Part shown: positions 17,923 through 26,295 of the stretch, piece by piece | How the letters are laid out: each line of letters opens with the position of its first letter | How positions within the stretch are numbered: the first letter of the stretch is position 1 | Source: an uncultured Anaerolineae bacterium | GTDB taxonomy: Bacteria; Chloroflexota; Anaerolineae; Aggregatilineales; Phototrophicaceae | Reading direction: 5' to 3' | Assembly: GCA_937944445.1 (NCBI GenBank) | Contig: CALDYP010000024.1 | Coordinates: forward strand, 1 to 64,000 | Length of the DNA: 64,000 nucleotides | Position numbers and translations under genes: made by a program | Notes under the pieces: model-generated | What the model was told of the DNA's origin: nothing | The model's database searches: none | What the model saw: the letters and a program-made list of their open reading frames with translations, nothing else

Positions 17923-19044
17923 ATGTCTCGTTTGCCTTACCCAGACAAACCCAAACCGCGGGGCGGCGTTCCGCTGTCAACGTTTAACCTGTTGTTCTTC
18001 ATGGTCGTCTTGGGGGTCATGATCGGCGGGTCGGCCATGTTGGCCAGCGCGCCGACGCTCTTCAACCACCGCGCCACACAGGACTACTTCAGCACGCTTC
18101 AGGCGTGGGTGGGCCAGCGTGAGGCGTCCATCGTCGCCACGCAAGCTGCTATCGCACACGAGTTCAACCGTCTGGAGAACGCGGCAACGCAGCAGGCGAT
18201 CAACCTCGATGCGACAGCTGTCGCGCTCGGCAGTGACGCGGCGCTGCTGCGCCAGACCGCCACCCAACTGACCAACTTCGCACAGGCGACGGCCACCGCT
18301 AACGCCGCCCAGACCAACCGCCAGATGACCCAAGTCGCGCTCGACTTCGTCGCCACCCAGAGCCAAATCGACCAAATCGCCACGCAGGCCGCGCTCAACT
18401 TCGCGGCCACGATGGCCGCCTTCGGCACGCCTGAGGCCGCACTGCCTGCCCAGAGCCTGAGCCTCGCTGCCCCGCCCACACAGCCGGCCCTGCCGTTCGA
18501 CAGCAGCCCGACCCCCCTCCCTGTCGGGCAGCCCGTCCACACCGCCTTCTCAGGGGGCATTCCGTCGCACCGTTGGCTAACGAGCGGCAGCACCGATTGG
18601 GCACAGTCCCAGCGTGGGGTTGTGGCACAGCAAGGGGCGAACGCGTGGCTGCTGGCGCGCGCGCCTGCCAGAGGGCGGGCAGAAATCACCTTTGAGCCTG
18701 CGCTGGCCTCGCCGGTGGTGTATCGGGTGCTGCTGTTGGGCAACAACGGCGAAAATTGGTATCTTCAGATTGACACGGAAGCGCTGCGGGCGACGCGCGC
18801 CGCGCTCTATCGGTTCGACGGGGGACTGCCTGTGCAGGGCGTGGGCGAGCGGCTGGCCGAAACCGCGCTCAGCTTGCCGCTGCAAGGGCTGAACCTGCTC
18901 ACGCTTGATCTGTTCAACGGCTTCGAGGCCAGCCTGAATGGGTCGGCGCTGCTGCGCGTGGCAGATCGAACGCTGCCAGCGCTGCCGCAGTTCGGCGTGC
19001 AGTTCCCGCCCGGCGCGCTGATCGCTACGGTGCTGTTGAATTAG
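17923..19044 (+). CDS. Membrane-anchored helical protein, unknown
   Basis: A 373-residue protein with a single N-terminal TM helix (about residues 20-42, FNLLFFMVVLGVMIGGSAML). A long Ala/Thr/Gln-rich helical stretch (about 60-165) contains repeated ATQ motifs (ATQAAIAHEF, ATQQAINLDATA, FVATQSQIDQIATQ) and is probably a coiled coil or surface stalk. A Pro-rich hinge and a C-terminal ~160-residue beta-rich domain follow (SHRWLTSGSTDW, YRVLLLGNNGENWYLQI). The ATG at 17923 follows GAGAGGGA and is preferred to one 12 bp upstream. It probably extends from the membrane to hold a ligand-binding head; no family is recognised. Confidence 0.65.
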   Translation: MSRLPYPDKPKPRGGVPLSTFNLLFFMVVLGVMIGGSAMLASAPTLFNHRATQDYFSTLQAWVGQREASIVATQAAIAHEFNRLENAATQQAINLDATAVALGSDAALLRQTATQLTNFAQATATANAAQTNRQMTQVALDFVATQSQIDQIATQAALNFAATMAAFGTPEAALPAQSLSLAAPPTQPALPFDSSPTPLPVGQPVHTAFSGGIPSHRWLTSGSTDWAQSQRGVVAQQGANAWLLARAPARGRAEITFEPALASPVVYRVLLLGNNGENWYLQIDTEALRATRAALYRFDGGLPVQGVGERLAETALSLPLQGLNLLTLDLFNGFEASLNGSALLRVADRTLPALPQFGVQFPPGALIATVLLN

Positions 19045-19169
19045 TGTATGTTGCGGTGATCGCTCGTCACAGATGAGCGCTGCAAGGGGGTGATAGATTG
19101 TTCTTATCGTGCCCCCATTCACGGTTCGCTCATGATTGTTTGCCACACTCATCTATCAGGGAGGAAGCG

Positions 19170-19544
19170 ATGAAAGAGATCATCAGCACGACGAACGCCC
19201 CAAGCGCGGTCGGGCCGTACTCACAGGCGGTGCGCGTCGGCGATTGGGTGTTCACCAGCGGGCAGCTCGGCCTTGACCCGCAGACGATGCAGCTTGTGGA
19301 GGGCGTGCAGGCGCAGACGCGGCAGGCGCTCACCAACTTGAAGGCCATCCTTGAAAGTCAGGGGCTAACGCTCGATCACGTCGTCAAGACGACTGTGTTC
19401 CTGCAACACATGGGCGACTTTGCCGCCATGAACGAAGTCTATGCCACGTTTTTCCCCAGCCATCCACCGGCCCGCTCCACCGTTGAGGTGGCCAAGCTGC
19501 CGTTGGGCGGGCTGGTCGAAGTTGAAGCGATCGCGCACGAATAG
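19170..19544 (+). CDS. ridA: RidA family reactive-intermediate deaminase
   Basis: A 124-residue member of the YjgF/YER057c/UK114 family; RidA hydrolyses reactive enamines/imines made by PLP enzymes. Family marks are IISTTNAPSAVGPYSQAV, FTSGQLGLDP, the QTRQALTNLKAILE helix and the C-terminal PPARSTVEVAKLPLGGLVEVE, which holds the conserved Arg and Glu of the active pocket. The ATG at 19170 has GGGAGGAAG just upstream; the longer reading from 19098 is not protein-like. The HerA-like ATPase gene begins 34 bp later and may be cotranscribed. Confidence 0.95.
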   Translation: MKEIISTTNAPSAVGPYSQAVRVGDWVFTSGQLGLDPQTMQLVEGVQAQTRQALTNLKAILESQGLTLDHVVKTTVFLQHMGDFAAMNEVYATFFPSHPPARSTVEVAKLPLGGLVEVEAIAHE

Positions 19545-19578
19545 CCGCTGAAACCGGCTGAAGGAGAACAAACTGCCC

Positions 19579-22230
19579 ATGTCGTTTATCGAAGCACCCA
19601 CTAACTTCTACCTCGGGCGCGAATATGACCCGCAGGCGCGGCGCTTGACCGACCGCATCGTTTACTACGACTCGCGCGATCTGACGACGCATGCCATTGT
19701 CGTCGGCATGACGGGCAGCGGCAAGACCGGCCTGTGCATCAGCATGTTGGAGGAAGCCGCCCTCGACAACATCCCCGCGATCATCATCGACCCCAAAGGC
19801 GACATCTGCAACCTCGCGCTGGTGTTCCCAGAGCTGCGCCCCGAGGACTTCGCCCCGTGGGTGAACCCTGATTCGCTGCGCCCCGGCCAGACCGTGCAGG
19901 ACTACGCCGCTGAAGAGGCCGAGAAGTGGCGCAAGGGGTTAGAGGATTGGGACATCGTGCCAGACCGCTTGACGTGGCTCAAGCACGCCGTCAAGCTCAG
20001 CATCTACACGCCGGGCAGCGACGCCGGCCTGCCGATCAGCATCTTGGCGTCGCTGCGCGCCCCGCGCATGGAGTGGCTGGGCAACGAGGAGATCATCCGC
20101 GAGCGCATCACGAGCACCGTCACGGCGCTGTTCACGCTGGCGGGCAAGAACGTTCAGCCGCTGCAAGACGTGGAGCATGTGTTCGTTAGCAACATCCTAG
20201 AGTTCAACTGGCGCAACGGGCGCGACCTGACGCTGGAGGACATCATCTTCCAGATCAAGCAGCCGCCGTTCGAGCGGTTGGGGGCGTTTGAGGTCAACCA
20301 ATACTTCCCAGAGCGGCAGCGCTATCGGCTGGCGATTGAGCTGAACAACATCATCGCTGCGCCGTCCTTCCAGTCATGGATCAACGGCGAGCCGCTGGAC
20401 ATCCAGCAGCTGCTCTACCAGCCCAACGGGCGGGCGCGCGTCTCGATCTTTTACACCGCCCACCTGAGCGACCAAGAGCGCATGTTCATCACGACGTTGA
20501 TCTTAGAGTCGATGATCGCGTGGATGCGCACCCAGCAAGGCACGACGAGCCTACGCGCTCTGCTCTACATCGATGAGATGTACGGCTACTTTCCGCCGCA
20601 CCCGCGCAACCCCGCCACCAAACAGCCGATCATGCGGCTGCTGAAGCAGGCGCGCGCCTTCGGCGTGGGGCTGATCTTGGCGACGCAGAACCCGGGCGAC
20701 CTCGACTATAAGGGCTTGGGCAACGCGGGCACGTGGTTCATCGGGCGCTTGAACAGCGACAACGACCGCCAGCGCATCATGGAGGGCTTGCAGTCGCTCG
20801 CGTCTGCCAACGACGAGATGACGCTGCGCGAGGTGGCGCAGTTGATCGCCGATGTGCCGCGGCGCGTCTTCCTCATGCGCAACCTGCACCGCGAGGGGCC
20901 GCCCGTGCTCGTGCAAACTCGTTGGGCGATGAGCTACCTCGCGGGGCCGCTGACACGCAGCCAGATCGCCACGCTGATGGAGGAGCGCAAACGCGCCCTG
21001 CTCACGTCGATGCAGTACACGTCGGCGTGGGGGCGTGCCCCGTCGGTTCCGCCGCCCCCCCCGCCCGAGACGCTGCGCCCCCCCGCCAGCGCGCCCGAGC
21101 CGCCCCCGCCCCCTATGCCGTTCGGTGGGCCACACGCCCCGACTGTACCCAACCCAAACCCTGAGTTCACGATGGTCTCGCAGGCAGCGCCCTCGGCCCC
21201 TGCCCCGCAGCCGCCAGCACCGCTACAGGCTGCGTCCACGGTGGGCGAGTTCCTCACGACGCGCCCGCCCGTCCCAAGCGAGGTACAGCAGTACTTCCTG
21301 CCCGCCACGCTCAGCGTGCAGCAGGCCTTCCTCAACCGTGGCATGACCATGCCCGCGCAAGCCTTCCTCGCCTACCTGCCCAGCCTGTTCGCGCAGGTGC
21401 AGGTGCGCTTCACGCATCGCGCCTCGCAGACCTTCTACACGCAGGAGTACGCCTTCATCGTGCCGGATGTGCCTAACAACGGCCTCATCTTGTGGGATCA
21501 GCATCAAGCGCCCACTGTGGACGCCCGCATGGTCAGCGCCGAGCCGTTCGGTCAGGCGCTCTTCCAGCAGGTTCCCGCCAGCCTGTTGAACACCCGCCGC
21601 TACACGGCGCTTCAGCGGGAACTCGTCGACGTTGTGGCGTCTACGGTGCGCTTGACGATCCTGCATCACCCCCAGTTCAAGCTCTTCAGCGACCCGAACC
21701 GCGACCCCAGCGAGTTCTACGCGCAGGTGCAGCAAGTCGCCCGCGAGCGCGCCGACGAGGAGGGCGACCGCATCAGTCAGCGCTACGGTCAGATGTATGA
21801 CCGACTTGAGAGCCGCCGCCAAACGCAGGAGCGCCGCCTCGCCGCCAACCAGCAGGAACTGCGCGACCGCAAACGCGAGCACACCTACACGACGGGCGAG
21901 GCGATCTTGAGCATCTTCCGCGGGCGGACGAACTACACGCTCTCGCGCATGAGCCGCGCGGGCCGCCTCTCACGCCAGACGGAGCTAGACCTGCAAGCCA
22001 ACAAGCAGGAGATCGCGGCAATTGTGCGCGAGATGGAGGCGCTCGAAGAGGAATATCGCAACGTGATGCAGCAGACGATGGACAAGTGGGCGCGCATCGC
22101 CACCCAGATTGAGGAACTGCCGATCACGCCGTTCAAGAAAGACATCGCCGTGTCGATGTTCGGCATCGGCTGGCTGCCGCATTACTACGTCCAGACGCCC
22201 GGCCAGCCGCTGCTCATCCCAGCGATGTAG
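19579..22230 (+). CDS. HerA/TraG-like ATPase with proline hinge and coiled coil
   Basis: An 883-residue P-loop ATPase. Walker A is GMTGSGKTG at 43-51, followed by IIIDPKGDI as in HerA/FtsK/VirB4-type ATPases. Walker B is ALLYIDEMYGY near 330, followed by KQARAFGVGLILATQNP, the usual motor sequence. The ATPase part fills roughly residues 1-480. A Pro-rich hinge (about 485-560), a helical middle region, and a Gln/Arg/Glu-rich coiled coil (about 715-840) follow. Canonical HerA partners NurA and Mre11 are not adjacent, so a role in DNA-end processing is not shown; pumping of DNA or protein by a hexamer is inference. The ATG follows GAAGGAG. Confidence 0.8.
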   Translation: MSFIEAPTNFYLGREYDPQARRLTDRIVYYDSRDLTTHAIVVGMTGSGKTGLCISMLEEAALDNIPAIIIDPKGDICNLALVFPELRPEDFAPWVNPDSLRPGQTVQDYAAEEAEKWRKGLEDWDIVPDRLTWLKHAVKLSIYTPGSDAGLPISILASLRAPRMEWLGNEEIIRERITSTVTALFTLAGKNVQPLQDVEHVFVSNILEFNWRNGRDLTLEDIIFQIKQPPFERLGAFEVNQYFPERQRYRLAIELNNIIAAPSFQSWINGEPLDIQQLLYQPNGRARVSIFYTAHLSDQERMFITTLILESMIAWMRTQQGTTSLRALLYIDEMYGYFPPHPRNPATKQPIMRLLKQARAFGVGLILATQNPGDLDYKGLGNAGTWFIGRLNSDNDRQRIMEGLQSLASANDEMTLREVAQLIADVPRRVFLMRNLHREGPPVLVQTRWAMSYLAGPLTRSQIATLMEERKRALLTSMQYTSAWGRAPSVPPPPPPETLRPPASAPEPPPPPMPFGGPHAPTVPNPNPEFTMVSQAAPSAPAPQPPAPLQAASTVGEFLTTRPPVPSEVQQYFLPATLSVQQAFLNRGMTMPAQAFLAYLPSLFAQVQVRFTHRASQTFYTQEYAFIVPDVPNNGLILWDQHQAPTVDARMVSAEPFGQALFQQVPASLLNTRRYTALQRELVDVVASTVRLTILHHPQFKLFSDPNRDPSEFYAQVQQVARERADEEGDRISQRYGQMYDRLESRRQTQERRLAANQQELRDRKREHTYTTGEAILSIFRGRTNYTLSRMSRAGRLSRQTELDLQANKQEIAAIVREMEALEEEYRNVMQQTMDKWARIATQIEELPITPFKKDIAVSMFGIGWLPHYYVQTPGQPLLIPAM

Positions 22231-22241
22231 CCTGTCGTGGG

Positions 22242-22895
22242 CTAGAGGTTCATGATGGTGCGCAGGCCGTTCAAGATGACGTCGGTCTGATCGAGAAGCT
22301 GGTGATCGCTCTCCAACAGCGCCAGCGTGACGTTGTCGTGCTCGCGGTGGTAGCGTTCGCTCTGCGCTGGATCAACCACGTCGTCGTGCGTGCCGTGGTA
22401 GATCAAGATGGGGATGTCGAGCTGCACGCCCCAACTGTCGTAGCGCTTGATGTCCTCCACGAGGCCATAGTGGACGCGCTCAGGTTGGCCTGTTGCGTAG
22501 TTGAAGAACTCCCACGCGCCGGCGCTGCGCCAGCGCTCTTCCCAGCCGCTGCCCTCAGAGCGGTCGCGGTTGGCCATGAAGTCGAACGCGGGGGCCAGCA
22601 GCACCGCTTTTTTGACCTTTTGGGCGCTGGTGTGGCGGTAGCGGTCGCAGTAGTGCAGCGCCACCAGCCCGCCCATGCTGCTGCCGACGATGAGCGTCGG
22701 CCGGTCGTCGAGGGTCTGCATCAGCGCGTCTACCGTTTCGAGCATCGCGGTGAGCGTCAGGCGCTCAAACGAAGGTTGATTCAAATCGGGGACGTAGTAA
22801 CGCACGCCCAGCGCCTCTAATGGGGCGCGGAACAGGTTGGCCTTCTTGGACTGCGGCGACGAAGCGAACCCATGACAGTAGACAACGTTCCACAT
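22242..22895 (-). CDS. YqiA-type alpha/beta-hydrolase esterase
   Basis: A 217-residue cytoplasmic hydrolase of the YqiA/UPF0227-like group. The N-terminus VVYCHGFASSPQSKKANLF carries the oxyanion His-Gly; the nucleophile elbow is VGSSMGGLVAL (Ser in GSSMG). A late Asp/His pair appears in YHGTHDDVVDP and LLESDHQLLDQ. The catalytic set is complete. The start is the ATG at 22895, nine bases after GGGAGG; a TTG at 22904 is possible but too near that site. Esterase activity is expected; the natural substrate is unknown. It converges on the HerA-like gene with 11 bp between stops. Confidence 0.85.
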   Translation of the reverse strand: MWNVVYCHGFASSPQSKKANLFRAPLEALGVRYYVPDLNQPSFERLTLTAMLETVDALMQTLDDRPTLIVGSSMGGLVALHYCDRYRHTSAQKVKKAVLLAPAFDFMANRDRSEGSGWEERWRSAGAWEFFNYATGQPERVHYGLVEDIKRYDSWGVQLDIPILIYHGTHDDVVDPAQSERYHREHDNVTLALLESDHQLLDQTDVILNGLRTIMNL

Positions 22896-22915
22896 CTGCA
22901 ACAACCTCCCAACAT

Positions 22916-22950
22916 GTGACTGTAAGTAAAAAAGTGACTGTAAATAAAAA
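22916..22950. repeat. Tandem direct repeat, two copies of 17-18 bp
   Basis: Two adjacent near-identical units, GTGACTGTAAGTAAAAAA and GTGACTGTAAATAAAAA. They sit between the esterase gene start and the terminator of the HEAT gene, so they may overlap the esterase promoter. Confidence 0.75.
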
Positions 22951-22970
22951 GAGTGGGGCTGCCCCCACTC
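22951..22970 (-). terminator. Rho-independent terminator of the HEAT gene
   Basis: GAGTGGGG-CTGC-CCCCACTC forms an 8 bp GC-rich stem with a 4 nt loop. Read on the minus strand it is followed by TTTTTATTTA, a good U-run, 47 bp after the HEAT gene stop. The plus-strand side also has a short T-run (CACTTTTTG). Confidence 0.85.
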
Positions 22971-23016
22971 CCACTTTTTGCCGATTCACTCAGCCTGCCA
23001 TCAATTGAGCAGATAA

Positions 23017-23463
23017 TTACGGCTGCGGCATTGGCATCGATTCATCCGTTTGAGCTTCAAACGACGTGTCGCCCAAGCGTTTGAGCGCTTCAATGGCGGC
23101 TTCGCGCAGGCGGTCTTTTTTGGTTTCGACGATGAGACGAAGCGCGGGCACTGCGCGCGGATCACCGAGCTTGCCGAGCGATTCAACTGCATGGAGGGGT
23201 GTTTGGTAACCGGGGGCCTCAAGGGCGCGGATCAAAGGCAGGACAGCGCGGGTGTCTCCCAGCGTGCCCAAGAGTTGGGCGGCTTTCCCACGGACAATGG
23301 TATCTTCGTGTTGGTTGTCGACGAGGCGGATGAGATGCGTGACTGCTTCTTCCCCGCCCAGCATGCCGAGCTTCATCACGGCTGTGCGGCGTTTTGCTTT
23401 GTCCGTATCTCGAAGTTCGGCTAGGATGACATGAAGCTGAACAGCAGGGTTAGACTCTGCCAT
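23017..23463 (-). CDS. Small HEAT-repeat protein
   Basis: A 148-residue protein made almost wholly of HEAT/PBS-lyase repeats: KRRTAVMKLGMLGGEEAVTH, VRGKAAQLLGTLGDTRAVLP, LHAVESLGKLGDPRAVPALR and LREAAIEALKRLGDTS. The regular GDxRAVxxL pattern is that of PBS-lyase-type HEAT repeats. There is no TM helix or catalytic motif, so it is probably a small protein-binding scaffold. A complete terminator follows, so it is likely a single-gene transcript. Related HEAT proteins lie at 6481-7461 and 62337-63752. Confidence 0.85.
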   Translation of the reverse strand: MAESNPAVQLHVILAELRDTDKAKRRTAVMKLGMLGGEEAVTHLIRLVDNQHEDTIVRGKAAQLLGTLGDTRAVLPLIRALEAPGYQTPLHAVESLGKLGDPRAVPALRLIVETKKDRLREAAIEALKRLGDTSFEAQTDESMPMPQP

Positions 23464-23678
23464 GTTGGGCTACTGCCTTTCGCTTTGTGCATTCCCTCAT
23501 CCTGCGGGTATGCGGTTGGCGTTTGCTTGCGCACCCTCATTATATACTGTCAATGAGCGTGCTGCATATAAAAAACTTGTCAACAAACGGTAGCGACGAC
23601 TGATTAGATGATTCCCCTACACGCTTCCATTATGCCACATTTCGCCTGCCTGAACAGCAAAACTTCCTATACTTATGA

Positions 23679-24386
23679 TTAGGCAGTTTCAACAAGCTCG
23701 CCCTCGCGCGCGCGCGTGATGTAAAGCTGCCCTTCATGCAGCCGCGCCACGCGATCGGCCAGCGGGACGATCTCAGGGTTGTGGGTGGCCATAATCAAGG
23801 TGCGCCCGGCGTCGCGGGTCAGTTCGAGCAGCAGGCGCAGGACACTCTCGCCGGTTTCTTCGTCGAGGTTGCCGGTGGGTTCATCAGCCAGCACGAGCAG
23901 CGGCTCATGGGCGAGCGCGCGGGCGATAGCCACGCGCTGCTGCTCGCCGCCGCTCAATTTGTCAGGATAGGCATCCGCGCGGTTAGCGAGGCCGACGCGC
24001 GCCAGCAAGTCGCGCGCGCGCTGCTGGGCTTGGCGGCGGTCCACCCCGGCCAGTTCCCGCGGCAGGGTGATGTTCTCCAGCACGGTGAGGGTGGGGATGA
24101 GGTTGAAGAACTGGAACACGATCCCGATGTGGTCGCGCCGAAAGAGCGTCTGCGCTTGCTCAGACAGGGCGGTGATCTCCGTCCCGTTGATGCGGATGCG
24201 GCCTGCGTCGGCGCGGTCAATCGCGCTGATCATGTTCAGCAGGGTGCTCTTGCCACTGCCGCTCTTGCCGAGCATGACGAAGAACTCGCCTTCTTCGATG
24301 CGCAAGTCCACTTGATCCAACACCAGTCGCTCGCGCCCACCTTCGTTGTAGCGCTTTACCAGCCCGTCAATCTCTACTAATGCCAT
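23679..24386 (-). CDS. ABC transporter ATP-binding protein, LolD/MacB type
   Basis: A 235-residue ATPase of the FtsE/LolD/MacB group. Walker A is [11 protein letters not shown], the Q-loop is in [16 protein letters not shown], the signature is [15 protein letters not shown], Walker B is [15 protein letters not shown] and the switch His is in IMATHNPEI. All ATPase elements are intact. Family members usually pair with a FtsX-like permease that moves lipoproteins, peptides or drugs, but none lies next to this gene, so it is an orphan here or pairs with a distant permease. The ATG at 24386 follows AGGAAG; an upstream in-frame ATG at 24422 would add 12 atypical residues. Confidence 0.9.
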   Translation of the reverse strand: MALVEIDGLVKRYNEGGRERLVLDQVDLRIEEGEFFVMLGKSGSGKSTLLNMISAIDRADAGRIRINGTEITALSEQAQTLFRRDHIGIVFQFFNLIPTLTVLENITLPRELAGVDRRQAQQRARDLLARVGLANRADAYPDKLSGGEQQRVAIARALAHEPLLVLADEPTGNLDEETGESVLRLLLELTRDAGRTLIMATHNPEIVPLADRVARLHEGQLYITRAREGELVETA

Positions 24387-24477
24387 ATATGGCTTCCTAT
24401 CCCAACGCTTTACCCTCTTCATCCTACAGAGGCATCGTGAGCGTCAGATAAGGCGGGGCGTTAATAGTTCATTGGTG

Positions 24478-24954
24478 TTAATCGTCGCTGGCTTTGATGC
24501 AGCTCCACGTCAAGTACCATGCCAATTCACCTTGATGGATGGCGTGGGGCATGACTTGGGCGCAGGCTATTGAGCCAACCTCCATGTTGAGATTGGCCCC
24601 CGTGATCTGCTGCACGACTTCGCTCATGCTGGGGTTGTGGCCGACGAACACCAACTCAGCGTCTAAGTTGAAGCCCTCTACCATCGCCTGCACATGGGCA
24701 AGCGAAAAATCGAAGTTGACCTCTTCACGGGTGATGACCGATTTGCCCAGCGCTTCGGCTAAGATGACCGCCGTCTGCTGAGCGCGGACGCGCGGACTGG
24801 CATAGATGGCTGCCGGGTTGACCCCCATCCGCGCCAGCCACTGGCTCATGCGGCGCACCCGCTTGGCCCCTTTGTCGGTCAGCGGGCGTTCGAAGTCGTC
24901 CTCATAGAGGGTTGCGTCCGCGGCTTTGCCGTGCCGCATGAAGTAGAGTTTCAT
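24478..24954 (-). CDS. SixA-type histidine phosphatase
   Basis: A 158-residue histidine phosphatase. The family signature RHG stands near the N-terminus (MKLYFMRHGKA), a second Arg is in SPRVRAQQTA, and the second catalytic His is in LVFVGHNPSMSEV. SixA enzymes remove phosphate from histidine on phosphotransfer proteins; whether this one does so is not shown, though a receiver-histidine kinase lies elsewhere in the window. The ATG at 24954 follows AAAGGACAGAGA; the longer reading to 25035 overlaps the upstream gene. That propeller gene ends 25 bp before it on the same strand, so cotranscription is likely. Confidence 0.88.
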   Translation of the reverse strand: MKLYFMRHGKAADATLYEDDFERPLTDKGAKRVRRMSQWLARMGVNPAAIYASPRVRAQQTAVILAEALGKSVITREEVNFDFSLAHVQAMVEGFNLDAELVFVGHNPSMSEVVQQITGANLNMEVGSIACAQVMPHAIHQGELAWYLTWSCIKASDD

Positions 24955-24979
24955 TCTCTGTCCTTTGTGGTGAGCCGCC

Positions 24980-26011
24980 CTACCGCGTGAGCCACACTGG
25001 ATTTCTCCCCCTACCGATCCAATAGGCTTTGCCATCGACTAAGGACGCCACGTAAACATTGTGCCCCATCGTAAACGCGACCATCGTGCCGGTCGGGTCG
25101 AACTCGCCCGCGGGGCGAGCGGGCATCTCGACTGCGCTGAGCCATGTCAAAGCGTCTGTTTCCAGATGCCACACAGCCATCTGAGCCGACTCACCCACTC
25201 TTGGCTCGGTGTACAGCAGGATTTGGTCGACCGCATCAGATAAGGCAACCGCCTGCACCGCATAATCAGACAGCTCAGCGGGCAAGGGTTGCTGAAAGCT
25301 GTTGCCGTTGTTGGTAAGGTCTAACACGCGCAGTCCCATCTCATCAAGGGTGATGGCTGTGGTTCCAGCGCGGTTGAAGGCGTAGTGCGTGTCGGCGTCA
25401 AGCGCAGTCAGCACGTCATCGCTGGCTAGCGAGATGACGACCAACTCCACGCGGTCATCATCCAGCGCCCGCGGCAAGACGAGAGTCTCGTTGAACAAGC
25501 GCGGCGCGCCGAAGATGCCCTCCGTGCTGAGTTCGATGGTCTCCCAATTCATGCAGGTCATCGAAGAGATTTGAACCCGTGTGCCGCTGACGCAGGCCAC
25601 CGTTTGACCATTGGGGCTGAGCGCGACAAATTGGCAGTTGGGCATGCTGAACTGCACGTTATAATCGTACACGCTGCGCACATGAGTCGTGGTGTTGGTG
25701 AGGCTCCCCTCGCGCAAGAGCAGGGTTCCGTTTTGGGCGATTTCAAACTGAGGCAGAACCGACTGAAAGCGGACGCGCTGCTGTGCTGAATGGCGAACAG
25801 TGCCGTTCTTGTCTACGATCATAACGACGATTTCTGCTTGATCGCGCCTGATGTTCGTAAGATAGGTGAACTTTGAACCCGGCGTCAGCGCCGTTAAGCG
25901 CATCTGCTCTTGCGTCGAGTCAGACAGGCCGAGCAAGCGCCCCGTCAGAATGACTGCAGCGGCCAGCAGAATAGCAAAAACGATGACACTAACAGAATGT
26001 GCAGACTTCAT
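24980..26011 (-). CDS. Membrane-anchored beta-propeller-like protein
   Basis: A 343-residue protein. The N-terminus has a signal or anchor helix (VSVIVFAILLAAAVILTGRL, about 7-26). The remainder is beta-rich with WD40/TolB-like blades: VALSPNGQTVACVSGTRV, FDPTGTMVAFTMGHNVYVAS and GKAYWIGRGRNPVWLTR. No enzyme motif was found, and the blade number is unclear. Acting outside the membrane is inferred from the N-terminal helix. The ATG at 26011 follows GAGGAACTTGTT. It resembles in style the propellers at 34767-36257 and 56356-58206. Confidence 0.7.
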   Translation of the reverse strand: MKSAHSVSVIVFAILLAAAVILTGRLLGLSDSTQEQMRLTALTPGSKFTYLTNIRRDQAEIVVMIVDKNGTVRHSAQQRVRFQSVLPQFEIAQNGTLLLREGSLTNTTTHVRSVYDYNVQFSMPNCQFVALSPNGQTVACVSGTRVQISSMTCMNWETIELSTEGIFGAPRLFNETLVLPRALDDDRVELVVISLASDDVLTALDADTHYAFNRAGTTAITLDEMGLRVLDLTNNGNSFQQPLPAELSDYAVQAVALSDAVDQILLYTEPRVGESAQMAVWHLETDALTWLSAVEMPARPAGEFDPTGTMVAFTMGHNVYVASLVDGKAYWIGRGRNPVWLTR

Positions 26012-26295
26012 AACAAGTTCCTCATTTAGCTTGGTTTCATTTTAGTTCATTTTGTGTTTTCCTGACCCTGTGAATGTATTAAGAAAGTGTCATGGCTGCG
26101 CTAAATCGCCAGCAAATTGAGCAGATCAACTGAGCAATGCAGTTAGGGGAGGCTGTGGGTGATCGCATGCTTATCACATGGCTTGACTGACGATGGGGTC
26201 AGCGGAAGCGGCACACTGCTTGAAGCGCTTTGCCAACCGCCCCAATCATCGCACAGAGGCAGTGGCGCGGCTTAGTCGGTTGTTCGGGTCAGGCG

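Noticed and set aside
19061-19079. Short hairpin before ridA
   Set aside because: CGCTCGTC-ACA-GATGAGCG has one G-U pair and is not followed by a U-run; role unclear.
23679-24386. Complete ABC transporter operon
   Set aside because: Only the ATPase is present; neighbouring genes are a phosphatase and a HEAT protein, with no permease.
26012-26295. 284 bp gap between propeller and SDR genes
   Set aside because: Looked for tRNA, repeat or small gene; nothing beyond the ribosome site of the propeller gene could be supported.
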